Origin: Erythroxylum novogranatense
Lineage: Eukaryota > Streptophyta > Magnoliopsida > Malpighiales > Erythroxylaceae
Direction: 5' to 3'
NCBI GenBank assembly: GCA_029891385.1
Contig: CM057235.1
Span: 18,165,620-18,229,619, forward strand
DNA length: 64,000 nucleotides
Position numbers and translations under genes: made by a program. Below, one piece after another: positions 35,977 to 47,401 of this stretch; position 1 is the first letter of the stretch, and each line of letters begins with the position of its first letter. The notes under the pieces were generated by a model, which was given only the letters and a program-made list of their open reading frames with translations, ran no database searches and had not been told where the DNA came from.

Positions 35977-38770
35977 TGTTAAAGAATTACTCTAAAGGCG
36001 ATCACCTTTAGCACTTATTGTACAAATCATTTAATAATTAATAAAGGTATTTTTCATTATTTTGATGATCATACATTTATGGATTTAATGTTGATCTTAA
36101 ATTGATTTAATGAAGTCCTTGATACAAAACAAAACATGGGAGACATCACAATGAGATCATAATAATGAGATTCATATTATATGTAATAATATTAGTATCC
36201 AAACTTTCCCTAGTCATAGGATTAATGAGATGAGATATCATTAATCTAGATAGACTAGCACATATTATACTCCTTAATTGGATCAAGCAGTAGATCTCAT
36301 AAGCTATAGACATGAGTTGTTTAGAGTTAACATGTGGATGCTTACTAAGGGTAGTAAGTACATTGGATTGACCTATTGTGAGACAATCATATGGATATTC
36401 TATTCCAATGTCACTGAAAGTCTCATCATAGCAATAGTGTAAGTATACTTTGACTTGAGGTGTTCAAGGATATCTCAGATACCGATCCTGTGCTTTGACT
36501 CCATTTATTGATGCCTTTTAAGGGTTACTTATGGGATGGTAATTGGGTACAGCTTAAGGTATTCAAAGGTAATTGAGTAACTAATAAAGGATTCACCACT
36601 CCTAATAGAAGGAGATGATATCCACAACCTCCTGTTGAGATCATTACTCAGGAGTCTTTGGCTAGAGCCAATACATGTCATAAAGAGAGTCATCAATGAT
36701 ACATAGAGCAATGAGATCCTCATGACAAGATCTAATATCACTTGGACTAGATGTGACATAGTCAGTCTAGTGGAAGTTGACACTTTGACCTTACTCTGAA
36801 CCAAGTGGGGTGTACATGGTGAAAAGACGAATTGCATGGTAACATCGCATATGGAATGGTTCATAATCAAACTACTAATTTTTTGATCAATTGACAATCA
36901 TGAAGTATTGCTAGATACCACTCTTGACTTACTTGAACTAAGTGTTAATTCAAATAACCCATATTATAACAACCCAGATCACCCACTCACAGATATTGTC
37001 TACTTTGGGTCTTGACTCAGCCAAGCCCTCAAAGTTTTGCTTTTTTCGAAAACTTCCCAGGAGGTCACCCATCTTAGATCTACTCTTTTCCTAACACATT
37101 TAACCTCGGAGTGCTGATAGGATCTGGTATATTAGGGCATGGAAAACGTATCTGTAAGGGGGAGATATTCATACCCTTATAAGGCATACTTCGTTCCCTT
37201 CTTCAACCAATGTGAGATCTCACACTCTCCATCCTCCTAGGGCCCAACCCTCTTTGGGGTCCAGTCTAGCTGGCACAACGGTTCGGATACTAGCTTTGAT
37301 ACCACTTGTAACAATCTAGATCACCCGCTCACAGATATTATCTGCTTTGGGCCTTGGCCCAGCCAAGTCCTCATGGTTTTACTTTTTACGAGAATTTTTT
37401 AGGAGGTCTCAGATCACCCGCTCATAAATATTGTCTGCTTTGGGCCTTGGCCCATCCATGCCCTCACGATTTTGCTTTTCCCGAGAACTTCCCAGAAAGT
37501 CACCCATCTCGGTACAACTCTCGCCCTAGCATATTTAACCTAGGAGTTCTGATGGCATCTAGTACGTTAAGGCATGGAAAACGCGTCTGTAAGGGAGAGG
37601 TATTCATACCCTTATAAGACATACTTCATTCCCCTCTCCAACCGATGTGAGATCTCACACTTTTCACCCCCTTAGAGCCCAACCCTTTGTGTGATTCAGC
37701 TTAGCTGGCACAACGGTTTAGGTACCGACTCTGATACCACTTGTAACAACCCAGATCACTCGCTTACAGATATTGTCCGCTTTGGCCAAGGCCTCACAGT
37801 TTGCTTTTCTTGAGAACTTCTCAGGGGGTTACCTATTCTGGTACTACTCTTGCCCTAGCACATTTAACCTCGGAGTTCTAATGGGATCTGGTACGTTAGA
37901 ACATGAAAACGTGTCTATAAAGGAGAGGTATCCATACCCTTATAAGGCGTACTTTGTTCCTCTCTCTAACCAATATGGGATCTTACACTCTCCACCCCCT
38001 TAGAATCCAGCCCTCTTTAGGACCAAGGCCCAAAGCGGACAATATCTGTAGGCGGGTGGTCTGGGCTGTTACAAACATAACTAGGAACCTAATGGGTCAC
38101 ACACATAGGAGATCCAAAGGATAAGTAAAATGGTCTTAAATGGTGATTCAAGATATGAGAGGGTGTTTTGATATTGTATCACGATGTGATCTCAGTAGAA
38201 AACATCGCATGAAATGGATTAGAAACAAGTGTTGTTGGCTGCCAATTTGGTCATTAACTTCCCAAAATTTCCATTAATGCATGTTATTCGTGATCATTAA
38301 GTTCCCATAACTTCCCATTGATGATAGGGGTTATGGGAGGCTAAAGAGGGTATAAAATAATCATCATTTTCATGCATATTATGTAAGACATAAGAAAAAG
38401 AAAGGTTCTTTCTCATACATACACTCATTTTCTCTCTAACTCTCACAAGAATTCTTGTCTTTGCTAGTACAAAGGATGAATTCTAGCCATCTCCTAGTGA
38501 GGTTTCATCATTTTATCTTTGTGTCGACTTTCATTAGAGACGGTCTACGTTGATTGTTCTGGTTACAATAACCCAACGCGGAGAAGATTAAAGAATGAAG
38601 GAGATTATCGGAAAGGTATATAAATATCTTACATTTCATGTTTTTGTTTTCTATATCTATATGCATGAGTAGATATGATTTTTAAGGTTCCGTTTTATTT
38701 TCCGTTGCATATATTTGATATATATTATGTATGAGATGCATGACCGAAACCTTAGAGTCTCAGTCGTAGA
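35977..38770 (+). repeat. 3' LTR of the copia relic, interrupted
   Basis: It begins TGTTAAAG after the polypurine tract. A clear TATA box TATAAAAT lies at 38351-38358, followed by a leader-like stretch with 'ctctctaactctcac'. The segment 36966-38072 is a later insertion of inverted-repeat elements. The 3' end, near 38770, is estimated from the loss of LTR-like features and is uncertain. The open frames at 36529-36897, 37354-37617 and 37773-38003 are not genes. Confidence 0.55.
36966..38072. mobile_element. Tandem cluster of inverted-terminal-repeat elements (MITE-like)
   Basis: Related units start at 36966, 37308 (truncated at ~99 bp), 37408 and 37743, each with a version of GTAACAACCCAGATCACCCG and 'cagatattgtccgctttggg'. 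Full units are about 330-340 bp and end with a 'gataccactt' motif. The last unit closes at 38030-38072 with the inverted copy (ggcccaaagcggacaat...ctgggctgttac). The whole cluster is therefore framed by ~45-bp terminal inverted repeats. No transposase is encoded. Confidence 0.8.
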
Positions 38771-38779
38771 TTAATTTGG

Positions 38780-39069
38780 TATGAGACTTCTACTGTAATA
38801 AAAATGGGTGTGCTTGTTATACTTTACCCCTTAAACTTTTCCACTTCCAGAAATTTGTAAGTTAGAATTGGCTCCTCATATATTGTACAAAGTTGTTTTT
38901 GCATCAAATTAGCTTTCCAATGATGTCAAAATCACCTCAATTTGATAACTGTGGATAAAGTTGCACTAAATCCCGTGTTTACTCCTCAAAATTGTCATAT
39001 ATAAGAATGAAATAAACATAGAAAACATAACAAAGTCCATATAAATCATATCATCCAAGTGCTAGATAC
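38780..39069 (-). repeat. Antisense gypsy LTR fragment
   Basis: On the minus strand the text around 38900-38960 resembles the 'aattgaggtgattttgacatcattgg' type LTR text of gypsy elements. It abuts the copia insertion at 39070 and is the probable continuation of the antisense gypsy relic at 47402-48430. Confidence 0.45.
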
Positions 39070-39074
39070 CAAGT
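39070..39074. other. Target site duplication, left copy (CAAGT)
   Basis: It is directly before the copia 5' LTR and is repeated at 47397-47401 directly after the 3' LTR. Confidence 0.9.
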
Positions 39075-40501
39075 TGTTAGTAGTGTGCCCTAGGCCAATG
39101 AACATTTGTGATTCATGTATTAACATTATGATTTGTTAATAATATATTATGAGGTATTCCGTTTCATATATGCATGTATTTCATTTATGTAATGTGATTT
39201 ACATTCCATGAATGGTATTAAATTTATGTCATCAAGTATGTGACTTGATAGTAAAACCATAAGTGTTATAATACTATTCTAGACTGTCCCTAGTCGATCA
39301 TTATTGATGGAACAATAATGAATTAAGGCTAGTATGTGTTATGATTGATGATCACGTTTTATTGATCATAGATATGAGATATCAAATCAGAAACATAGAT
39401 ATATGTTAGAGAACATATATTGGACCGACCCAAAAAGAGAATGTTACATGGTTTCATGTCATTAGTGATTCTCAATATGGTTTGACTTTAGTCCTTTGAC
39501 CTGAAGTCATCATGGTTCCCTACATGAGGAATTTAGTGTTTTGATATCAGACTAAGTTATTTTTAACCGAATAACAAATAGTCTTATGTTGGACACTAAA
39601 TGAATCATGCAGAGGGATGTGAATGACGTAGATGGGATTTGTACCTCTCTTAAGTGAGAGAGATATTATTTGGGCCTCTTGACAAGTGTGACTGAAGAAA
39701 TACATGGCCGTGCTCAAATGAATTGATGAAGAGTCATCAATGTCATTTGTTATAATCAGTCAACTTGGGGATCATGAAACTATGATTAATCAAAGGTTGA
39801 CATGTACCATGCCTTGTGATTAATCTTGATATCGTGTTACAAAAGGACTGAGCCTATAACCATAGTTACAGGTTAAATCGGATTATCGATCCTCATTTGA
39901 TTTGGGTAGTCATAATGTCTTGCTAGAGGCTGCTTATGACTTATGGGCCTTGAAGTGAAATCAAGCCCATTGCCAACATCAAATGAGCCTACAGGGTCGC
40001 ACACAAAGAGTGATGTGATCTGGGCTTATTCTCTTGGACCTAATTTATTAGGTGTTGAATAAATATATTTAGATATATTTATTGGGCTAGATTTAATTAA
40101 GTTGTCGGGCTTTTATTATATATGATATAATGGGCCGAAACTTAATAGGGCTTGAATGAGATTAAGGTTTCTCTATAAATAAAGAAGCTTAGGTCTCATT
40201 AGTAAAAACGATACAATTGTCAGGAAACCCTAGCCGCCATCCAAGAGAGAGATCGTGCGGCATTCAGAAGGTTCTCAGGACATGCTAGCACACTACAGCC
40301 GCAGCCCGGATTGCGCATGCTCGTGTGGATACCGGTAGAGGGCATTAGCGATTTGTAGTGTCTTGGAATCCGAAAAGAAGCAATCCACTCACGAAAATAA
40401 GGTATTTTCGTTAATCCTTCGTGTTTTCGATTATACGTGATTTACTTGTATGGTCTTTTCCGCAGCGTATTGAGAATACTCGGACCATACTCGATCCAAC
40501 A
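39075..40501 (+). repeat. 5' LTR of the copia element
   Basis: The LTR is 1,427 bp and starts TGTTAGTAG and ends GATCCAACA. A TATA box TATAAATA is at 40174-40181. The partner LTR is at 45984-47396. The twelve CAG/CTG sites between 39294 and 40022 are all changed in the partner. Confidence 0.93.
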
Positions 40502-40502
40502 G

Positions 40503-40514
40503 TGGTATCAGAGC
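40503..40514 (+). other. Primer-binding site for initiator tRNA-Met
   Basis: TGGTATCAGAGC lies 1 bp after the 5' LTR and is complementary to the 3' end of plant initiator tRNA-Met. Confidence 0.9.
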
Positions 40515-42053
40515 CAGGTTTAATCGTTAATCTTGAATTAGTGGCTTGATTATTGTTATTGATTTGTGTTAATGCTTCGGTAAAAGACAAATAACAATGG
40601 TGATTGTTTTTGTTAAAGTTTTGAACTTGTTTCCCGAAGCTGGATTGGGAATTGTTTCCTTCATGTTTGTATATGCCTTGTTAATTCTGGAAATTGTTTC
40701 TTTTCACTACGGATACCCATGTCTTCTGTTTATACGTGTTCTGTATATTGAACCCTAAAATCAACAAAAGCATGTTTGTGTTTTCTGGGTTTATTTGATT
40801 TGGGTATGTATGCGATCTGAAATTTTTTTTCATATGCTTGCGATTGTTCTACGTTTTTTGCAATTGCATATGGGATTGTTAAACTATGCATGTTTCTGGA
40901 ATTATCATCTGCGTTTTTCTCCATTGAGATTCTGGAAAATCGATGGGTGAGTAACACCCATCGACTGGCTACGCAACACCATCACTAAATGATGGTGTCG
41001 CCGGCGGCGATGGCATCTCCGGTGACGCCGTGGGCTGCGAAAATCGTCGGGTGGAGACTCACGGTTGAAGGTTCGTTTTTCCCTTGGAGATCCGACAGTT
41101 GTGCGTGCGACGTGGGGTGCGTGACGTGGTTGTGGAAGGAAGATCTAGAAGAAAAAGGAGGAAAAACCAGAAGAGAGAGGACGGGCGTATTGGAGAAGAC
41201 GACGGGCGCGTGTAGGACACGCGCCGGCGTCTGCCAGGGGCGTGGGCACGCTCCACACGTGCCAGCGTCTGGCGCGTGCACTGCACGCGCCAGAGGCCCC
41301 TCCCTCCCCTTTATTATTATTTTTAATTTGTTTTAAAATCCCTAATTTATTTTTTTTAATAGAGATTAAATTAATAAATACTCCTAATAATAATAAAAGG
41401 TGTTTTATTAAAATTTGAAAATTGTTTTCAAAGGATTATTTATTAGGAAAGGGGTTTGGAATTTAATTTAATTTTTCAAGAGTTGAATTATTAAATTAAA
41501 TTTATTTTCAAATCCACATTAGAATCGAGCGAGGTTGTAACAAGCGTTTTGTAATCTTCCATAATTCTTTATAAGGATTAATAACCTTCTAAGAACGACC
41601 CTCATCGTAATTTTAAGTTTTATATGCCTTCCATAAATTTTTACCAATGTTTATCTCTAGCTCATTCTTATGTGGGTTTTGCCAAAGCAAGGCATGTGGG
41701 GATTATCTAGGAAGACATTTGAATAATGGTGCTATTCATAGGTAAAGTATGGTTAAACTTAACTAAGCTATCAAAACGGTTTTGGGCTTAGGGCATAAGA
41801 TTGGGTTTTTACAAACATGCAGTACATAAGATGTATTTTAACATAAGCCCATCAAGAGTTACATGTGATGTAATTGAAAAGAGTTTTCTACCTAAATAAC
41901 TAAGTTTTGAGTGTTAAGCCAAAGCTTTCTTAGGACTTAGTAAAATATGGATCTTGTTTCTCCCATTTTTCAATTGAGGGTTATTTATTTGAGTGGGAGC
42001 TAATACCTCATAATTATAAGAATGTTGACCCTTATTGCATATTTTTGTAGATT
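40515..42053 (+). other. Untranslated leader of the copia element
   Basis: About 1.5 kb separates the primer-binding site from the gag ATG. A GC-rich island at 40990-41310 contains two perfect hairpins, 41205-41225 and 41269-41293. Open frames on both strands across 40985-41336 come from this GC-rich composition and match nothing known. Confidence 0.7.
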
Positions 42054-42890
42054 ATGGCTACTCCATCCACAAACCTGTCTATGCGATCTATCTTAGAGAA
42101 AGAAAAACTTAGTGGAACAAATTTCCTAGATTGGTATAGGAACTTGAGAATTGTTCTCAAGCAAGAAAGAAAGCTTTATGTCTTAGAAGAACCCATCCCT
42201 GAGGAACCACCAGCAAACGCACCTAAGGCTCAAAAGGATGCTTACAAAGCATATCAATGACTCCACGGATGTGTCATGCCTTATGTTAGGCGCCATGATC
42301 TCGACCTTGAAAGGATTTAGAGGAAATGGAAGCCTATGACATGCTTGCTCAACTGAAAGCAATGTTTCAAGAGCAAGCACGCCAAGAGAGGTTTAGAACC
42401 ACTAAGGCATTGAATTCATGCAAGATGACTCTGCACACCCGTGAGTGCTCATGTTCTTAAGATGAAGAGTTACATTCATCATCTTGAGAAATTAGGTGCA
42501 CTGTTAGTCAAGAATTGGCAGCGGATCTTATTCTATCATCCTTGATGATGAATATGATCAGTTCATTCTTAACTACAACATGCATAATATGGAGAAGTCC
42601 ATTGATGAATTGCATGGGATCTTTGAAAACTCATTGAAGAGAACTTAAAGAGAAAGGTAAAGACCACCAATGAAGTTCTTGTGGTTCAAAAGGAAAGGGT
42701 TTCAAGAAGAAGGGCACAATGAAGGGCAAAGATAAAGTACCTAAGTCCAAGCCCAAGCCCAAAGCTAAGACTAAGGCACCTGAGGAGGAGTTTGCTTCCA
42801 TTGCAATGAACTGGTCATTGGAAAAGGAACCGCAAACTCTATTTGGAAGAGTGAAAGAGAAGAAGAATAGTGTGACTACTTCTTGGTATG
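42054..42890 (+). pseudogene. Copia gag, frameshifted
   Basis: It starts M-A-T-P-S-T-N with the gag motif K-L-S-G-T-N-F-L-D-W-Y-R-N-L-R. The first frame stops at 42258-42260. The reading continues in other frames with A-Q-L-K-A-M-F-Q-E-Q-A near 42350 and a Lys/Pro-rich stretch at 42720-42780. A zinc-knuckle C-F-H-C-N-E is readable near 42794, but a one-base loss at a CTGG site and a CTG to CCG change break the knuckle. Confidence 0.8.
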
Positions 42891-43565
42891 TTTGTTATAG
42901 AAATCAATTTTACTCCTTCTGCATCTTGGGTATTAGATATTGGAGCTGCAACTCACATTTGTACTAATGTGCAGGGTTTAAGAAGGACTAGAAGATTGAT
43001 GGCTGGTGAGATCAACCTGCACGTGAGAAATGGAGCAAGAGTTACTGCTTTATCCGTGGGGACTTATGATCTTATTTTGCCCACTGGACTCATTTTGGAA
43101 CTTGAGAATTGTTATTATGTACCTCATATGAGTAGGAACATTATTTCTTTTGCTTGTTTAGAGAATGATGGATTTAAATTTTCTATTAAGAATAGAAGTA
43201 TTTCCATTTATAAGAATGACGTTTTATATGGTATTGCACGTCAATTAAATGGCATCTATACTCTAGACACCGAGTCTCTAACAAATGAGCCCATCTATAA
43301 CATAAATACTAAGAAGTTTAAATCTAACGATTTGAACCCAACCTATCTCTGGCATTGTCGCTTAGGCCATGTAAATGAAAAACGCATTTCAAAACTCCAT
43401 CAAGATGGATTCATTGATTCTTTTGAATCTTTTGACACGTGTGATTCTTGTTTACTGGGTAAGATGACAAAGGCCCCCTTCACAGGTAAAGGCGAAAGGG
43501 CCAATGAGCTATTGGGCCTTATACATACCGATGTATGCGGTCCTTTTAGCATTTCAGCGAGATGA
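42888..43565 (+). pseudogene. Copia protease and integrase zinc-binding region
   Basis: The open stretch holds the aspartic protease motif W-V-L-D-I-G-A-A-T-H (Ile where Thr or Ser is usual). It then has the pre-integrase zinc motif W-H-C-R-L-G-H-V-N...C-D-S-C-L-L-G-K and the integrase beginning L-I-H-T-D-V-C-G-P. A stop at 43563-43565 ends the frame within the integrase core. Confidence 0.85.
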
Positions 43566-44573
43566 GGTTATTTGTATTTCATTACTTTTACAGATGACTT
43601 CAGTAGATATGGGTATGTCTATTTAATGAAGTACAAATCTGAATCTTTTGAAAAGTTCAAAGAGTATAAGAATGAAGTACAAAATCGACTTGGCAAGAAT
43701 ATTAAAATCCTTGATCCGATCGAGGAGGTGAATATTTAAGCCAAGAGTTTGATGATTATCTTAAGGATTGTGGAATCGTTTCACAATTGACTCGTCGAGA
43801 ACTCCTCAATGGAATGGTGTTTACGAAAGGAGAAATCGAACTCTATTAGATATGATTCGATCAATGATGAGTCAAACCGATCTTCCAAAATACTTACGGG
43901 GCTATGCTTTAGAAACCGCACATTCATATTGAACCGTATTCCTTCAAAGGTCAGAGAAAAGACACCTTATGAGATATAGATCGGAAGCGTCCCAATTTAT
44001 CTTTTCTAAAGATTTGGGGTTGTGAGGCTTATGTGAAGTGTCCAATTCTTGACAAGTTGGGACCCAAATCTGAAAAATGTTATTTTGTGGGATATCTAAG
44101 AAACTAAAGGATATTACTTTTACATCCCATCGAGAGAACAAAGTGTTTGTTGCTCGAAATGGTTTCTTCTTAGAGAAGGAATTTGTTTCAAAGGAAGCAG
44201 TGGGAGTAAAGTACAACTCGAAGAAATTCAAGTTTCACAAAATGACATTGAGCCCGAAAAGGAGATTGAAGCGAGCTCTGGTGTCGTTGATGAGCGATTT
44301 TCAACAACACAAGGCCTACGTAGATCGATAGAATTCGTCATGAACCCGAGAGATATGGATTTCTCGTTCTTGATGATGATAATGTGATGCTCATCGATCA
44401 TAATGAGCCCACAACCTATCGAAGCTATGGAAAGTCGAGAATCGCTAAATGGTTAGAGGCCATGAAAGCGAGAGATGCAATCCATGTATGACAATCAAGT
44501 TTGGACTTTGATTGATCCGTCTGATGGCTTGAAGACCATTGGATGCAAATAGGTTTTCAAAAAGAAACTCGAC
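43566..44573 (+). pseudogene. Copia integrase core and linker, frameshifted
   Basis: Pieces in three frames cover the integrase core, with an F-I-T-F-T-D-D-F-S-R-Y-G-Y-V-Y stretch at 43580-43620 and the W-N-G-V block near 43810. They continue to the pre-RT linker. Several breaks fall where a CAG or CTG would be expected and the sequence instead shows CGAG, CCG or TCG. Confidence 0.7.
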
Positions 44574-45077
44574 ATGGATGGAAATGTGCACACTTATAAA
44601 GCAAGACTTGTTGCTAAAGGTTATCGACAAGTTCATAGAATTGATTATGATGAGACATTTTCTCCAGTGGTCATGATCAAATCCATTAGAATTCTTATTG
44701 CCGTAGCTGCATACTACGATTATGAGATATGGCAAATGGATGTCAAAACGGCTTTCCTTAATGGAAACTTACTTGAGGATGTATATATGATACAGCCTGA
44801 GGGTTTTATCCATCCTAAGAATTCGGAAAAGGTGTGTAAGCTTCAAAGATCCATTTATGGATTGAAGCAAGCATCAAGAAGTTGGAATCTTCGTTTTGAT
44901 GAAGTTGTCAAAGAGTTTGGATTCATTAAGAATAAAGATGAACCTTGTGTTTACAAAAAGGTTAGTGGGAGTGCTGTTGTCTTTTTAGCTTTATATGTTG
45001 ATGACATATTGCTCATTGGAAACGATATTCTGACCTTACAGAGTGTCAAGATTTGGTTAAGAAGCGTTTCTCAATGA
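44574..45077 (+). pseudogene. Copia reverse transcriptase core
   Basis: The 168-codon open stretch includes Y-K-A-R-L-V-A-K-G-Y-R-Q, Y-D-E-T-F-S-P-V-V, Q-M-D-V-K-T-A-F-L-N-G-N-L, Y-G-L-K-Q-A-S-R-S-W and the catalytic L-Y-V-D-D-I-L-L-I-G-N-D. It ends by frameshift before the RNase H domain. Confidence 0.9.
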
Positions 45078-45971
45078 AAGACTTAGGTGAGGCTGCCTAT
45101 ATTTTAGGCATTAAGATCTATAGAGATAGATCAAGAAAGCTTATAGGTCTAAGTCGAGTACATACATAGATAAAGTCTTGAAAGGTTCAAGTATGCAAGA
45201 TTCCAAGAGAGGATTCTTGCTTATGTCACATGGAATCAAGCTATCTAAGAAGGATTGTCCTACTTGGATAAGGAGCTTGGCGCATGAGTAAAGATTCCAT
45301 ATGCATCTGCAATTGGATCTATCATGTATGCCATGTTATGTACTCGACCGGATGTCTCATATGCTTTGAGCATAACAAGTAGATACCAATCTAATTATGG
45401 TGAGAGTCATTTGGATAGCGATTAAGAACATTCTTAAGTACTTGAGAAGAACTAAGGATATGTTCTAGTCATGGAGGACTTGAAGGAGAGCTAGTTGTAA
45501 ATGGTTACACCGATCTTTGGTTTTCGATCGACATAGATGATTTCAGATCATAATCGGTTTTGTGTTCTGTTTGAATGGAGGTGCGATGAGTGGAAAAGTT
45601 TAAAGCAAGACACATTGCAGATTCTACAACCTGAAGTGAGTACATTCTTTGCCTCGGATGCAGCTAAGGAAGTGTATGGATCGGAAGTTCATTCTTGAGC
45701 TTGGAGTTGTTCTAGCATTGCAAGTCCTATAGACCTTTATTGTGATAATAATGGGGCTATAGCACCGCTAAGGAACCAAACTCACATCATAGATCCAAAC
45801 ACATACTCGAGCGTTTCCATCTAATTAGAGATCATTGGGAGAGGAGGCGTGAAGATATGCAAAGTGGGCACAGATGACAACATTACCGATCCACTTACTA
45901 AGCCTCTTCCACACCTAAATATGAGAGTCATCTGAGGTCTATGGGTATTAGATATCGTGATTGGGCTAGTG
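45078..45971 (+). pseudogene. Copia RNase H region, heavily frameshifted
   Basis: Tokens such as Y-L-R-R-T-K-D near 45440, L-Y-C-D-N-N near 45735 and P-L-T-K-P near 45890 are seen in different frames. Indels are dense, more so than in the RT just upstream. The region runs to the polypurine tract at 45972-45981. Confidence 0.8.
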
Positions 45972-45983
45972 CAAGTGGGAGAT

Positions 45984-47396
45984 TGTTAGTAGTGTGCCTA
46001 GGCCAATGAACATTTATGATTCATGTATTAACATTATGATTTGTTAATAATATATTATGAGGTATTCCGTTTCATATATGCATGTATTTCATTTATGTAA
46101 TGTGATTTACATTCCATGAATGGTATTAAATTTATGTCATCAGTATGTGACTTGATAGTAAAACCATAAGTGTTATAATACTATTCTAGATCGTCCCTAG
46201 TCGATCATTATTGATGGAGCGATAATGAATTAAGGCTAGTATGTGTTATGATTGATGATCACGTTTCTTGATCATAGATATGAGATATCAAATCGAAACA
46301 TAGATATATGTTAGAGAACATATATTGGACCGACCCAAAAGAGAATGCTACATGGTTTCATGTCATTAGTGATTCTCAATATGGTTTGACTTTAGTCCTT
46401 TGACTGAAGTCATCATGGTTCCTCATGAGGAATTTAGTGTTTTGATATCGACTAAGTTATTTTAACCGAATAACAAATAGTCTTATGTTGGACACTAAAT
46501 GAATCATGCGAGGGATGTGAATGACGTAGATGAGATTTGTACCTCTCTTAAGTGAGAGAGATATTATTTGGGCCTCTTGACAAGTGTGGTGAAGAAATGC
46601 ATGGTCGTGCTCAAATGAATTGATGAAGAGTCATCAATGTCATTTGTTATAATCATCAACTTGGGATCAAGAAACTATGATTAATCAAAGGTTGACATGT
46701 ACCATGCTTTGTGATTAATCTTGATATCGTGTTACAAAAGGATGAGCCTATAACCATAATTCTGAGTTAAATCGGATTATCGATCCTCATTTGATTTGGG
46801 TAGTCATAATGTCTTGCTAGAGGTCGCTTATGACTTATGGGTCTGAAGTGAAATCAAGCCCATTGTCAACATCAAATGAGCTTCTGAGTCGCGCATACAA
46901 AGAGTGATGTGATGCGGGCTTATTCTCTTGGACCTAATTTATTAGGTGTTGAATAAATATATTTAGATATATTTATTGGGCTAGATTTAATTAAGTTGTC
47001 GGGCTTTTATTATATATGATATAATGGGACGAAACTTAATAGGGCCTGAATGAGATTAGGGTTTCTCTATAAAAAGAGAAGCTTAGGTCTCATTAGTAAA
47101 AACGATAAAATTGTCAGGAAACCCTAGCCGCCATCCAAGAGAAAGATCGTGCGGCATTCAGAAAGGTTCTCAGGACGTGCTAGCACACTACAGCCGCAGC
47201 CCGGATTGTGCATGCTTGTGTGGATACCGGTAGAGGGCATTAGTTATTTGCAGTGTCTTGGAATCCGAAAAGAAGCAATCCACTCACGAAAATAAGGTAT
47301 TTTCGTTAATCCTTCGTGTTTTTGATTATACGTGATGTACTTGTATGGTCTTTTCTGCAGCGTATTGAGAATACTCGGACCATACTCGATCCAACA
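45984..47396 (+). repeat. 3' LTR of the copia element
   Basis: This 1,413-bp partner of 39075-40501 is followed by the CAAGT duplication. The TATA box reads TATAAAAA at 47068-47075. Most differences from the 5' LTR are one- to three-base changes at CAG/CTG sites between about 46191 and 46916; the last ~350 bp are almost identical. Confidence 0.93.
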
Positions 47397-47401
47397 CAAG
47401 T

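Larger units (their letters stand above)
39075..47396 (+). mobile_element. Structurally complete Ty1/copia retrotransposon, coding region broken
   Basis: The 8.3 kb element has LTRs at 39075-40501 and 45984-47396. It is flanked by the target duplication CAAGT at 39070-39074 and 47397-47401. The initiator tRNA-Met primer-binding site TGGTATCAGAGC is at 40503-40514 and the polypurine tract CAAGTGGGAG at 45972-45981. Gag, protease, integrase, RT and RNase H can all be recognised in order, but in several frames. The LTRs are very alike apart from clustered changes at CAG/CTG sites. It has inserted into an antisense gypsy relic. Confidence 0.93.

Noticed and set aside
40985..41336. Long open frames on both strands in a GC-rich island
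   Set aside because: They lie in the untranslated leader of the copia element, overlap each other on both strands and follow from GC-rich composition and hairpins.
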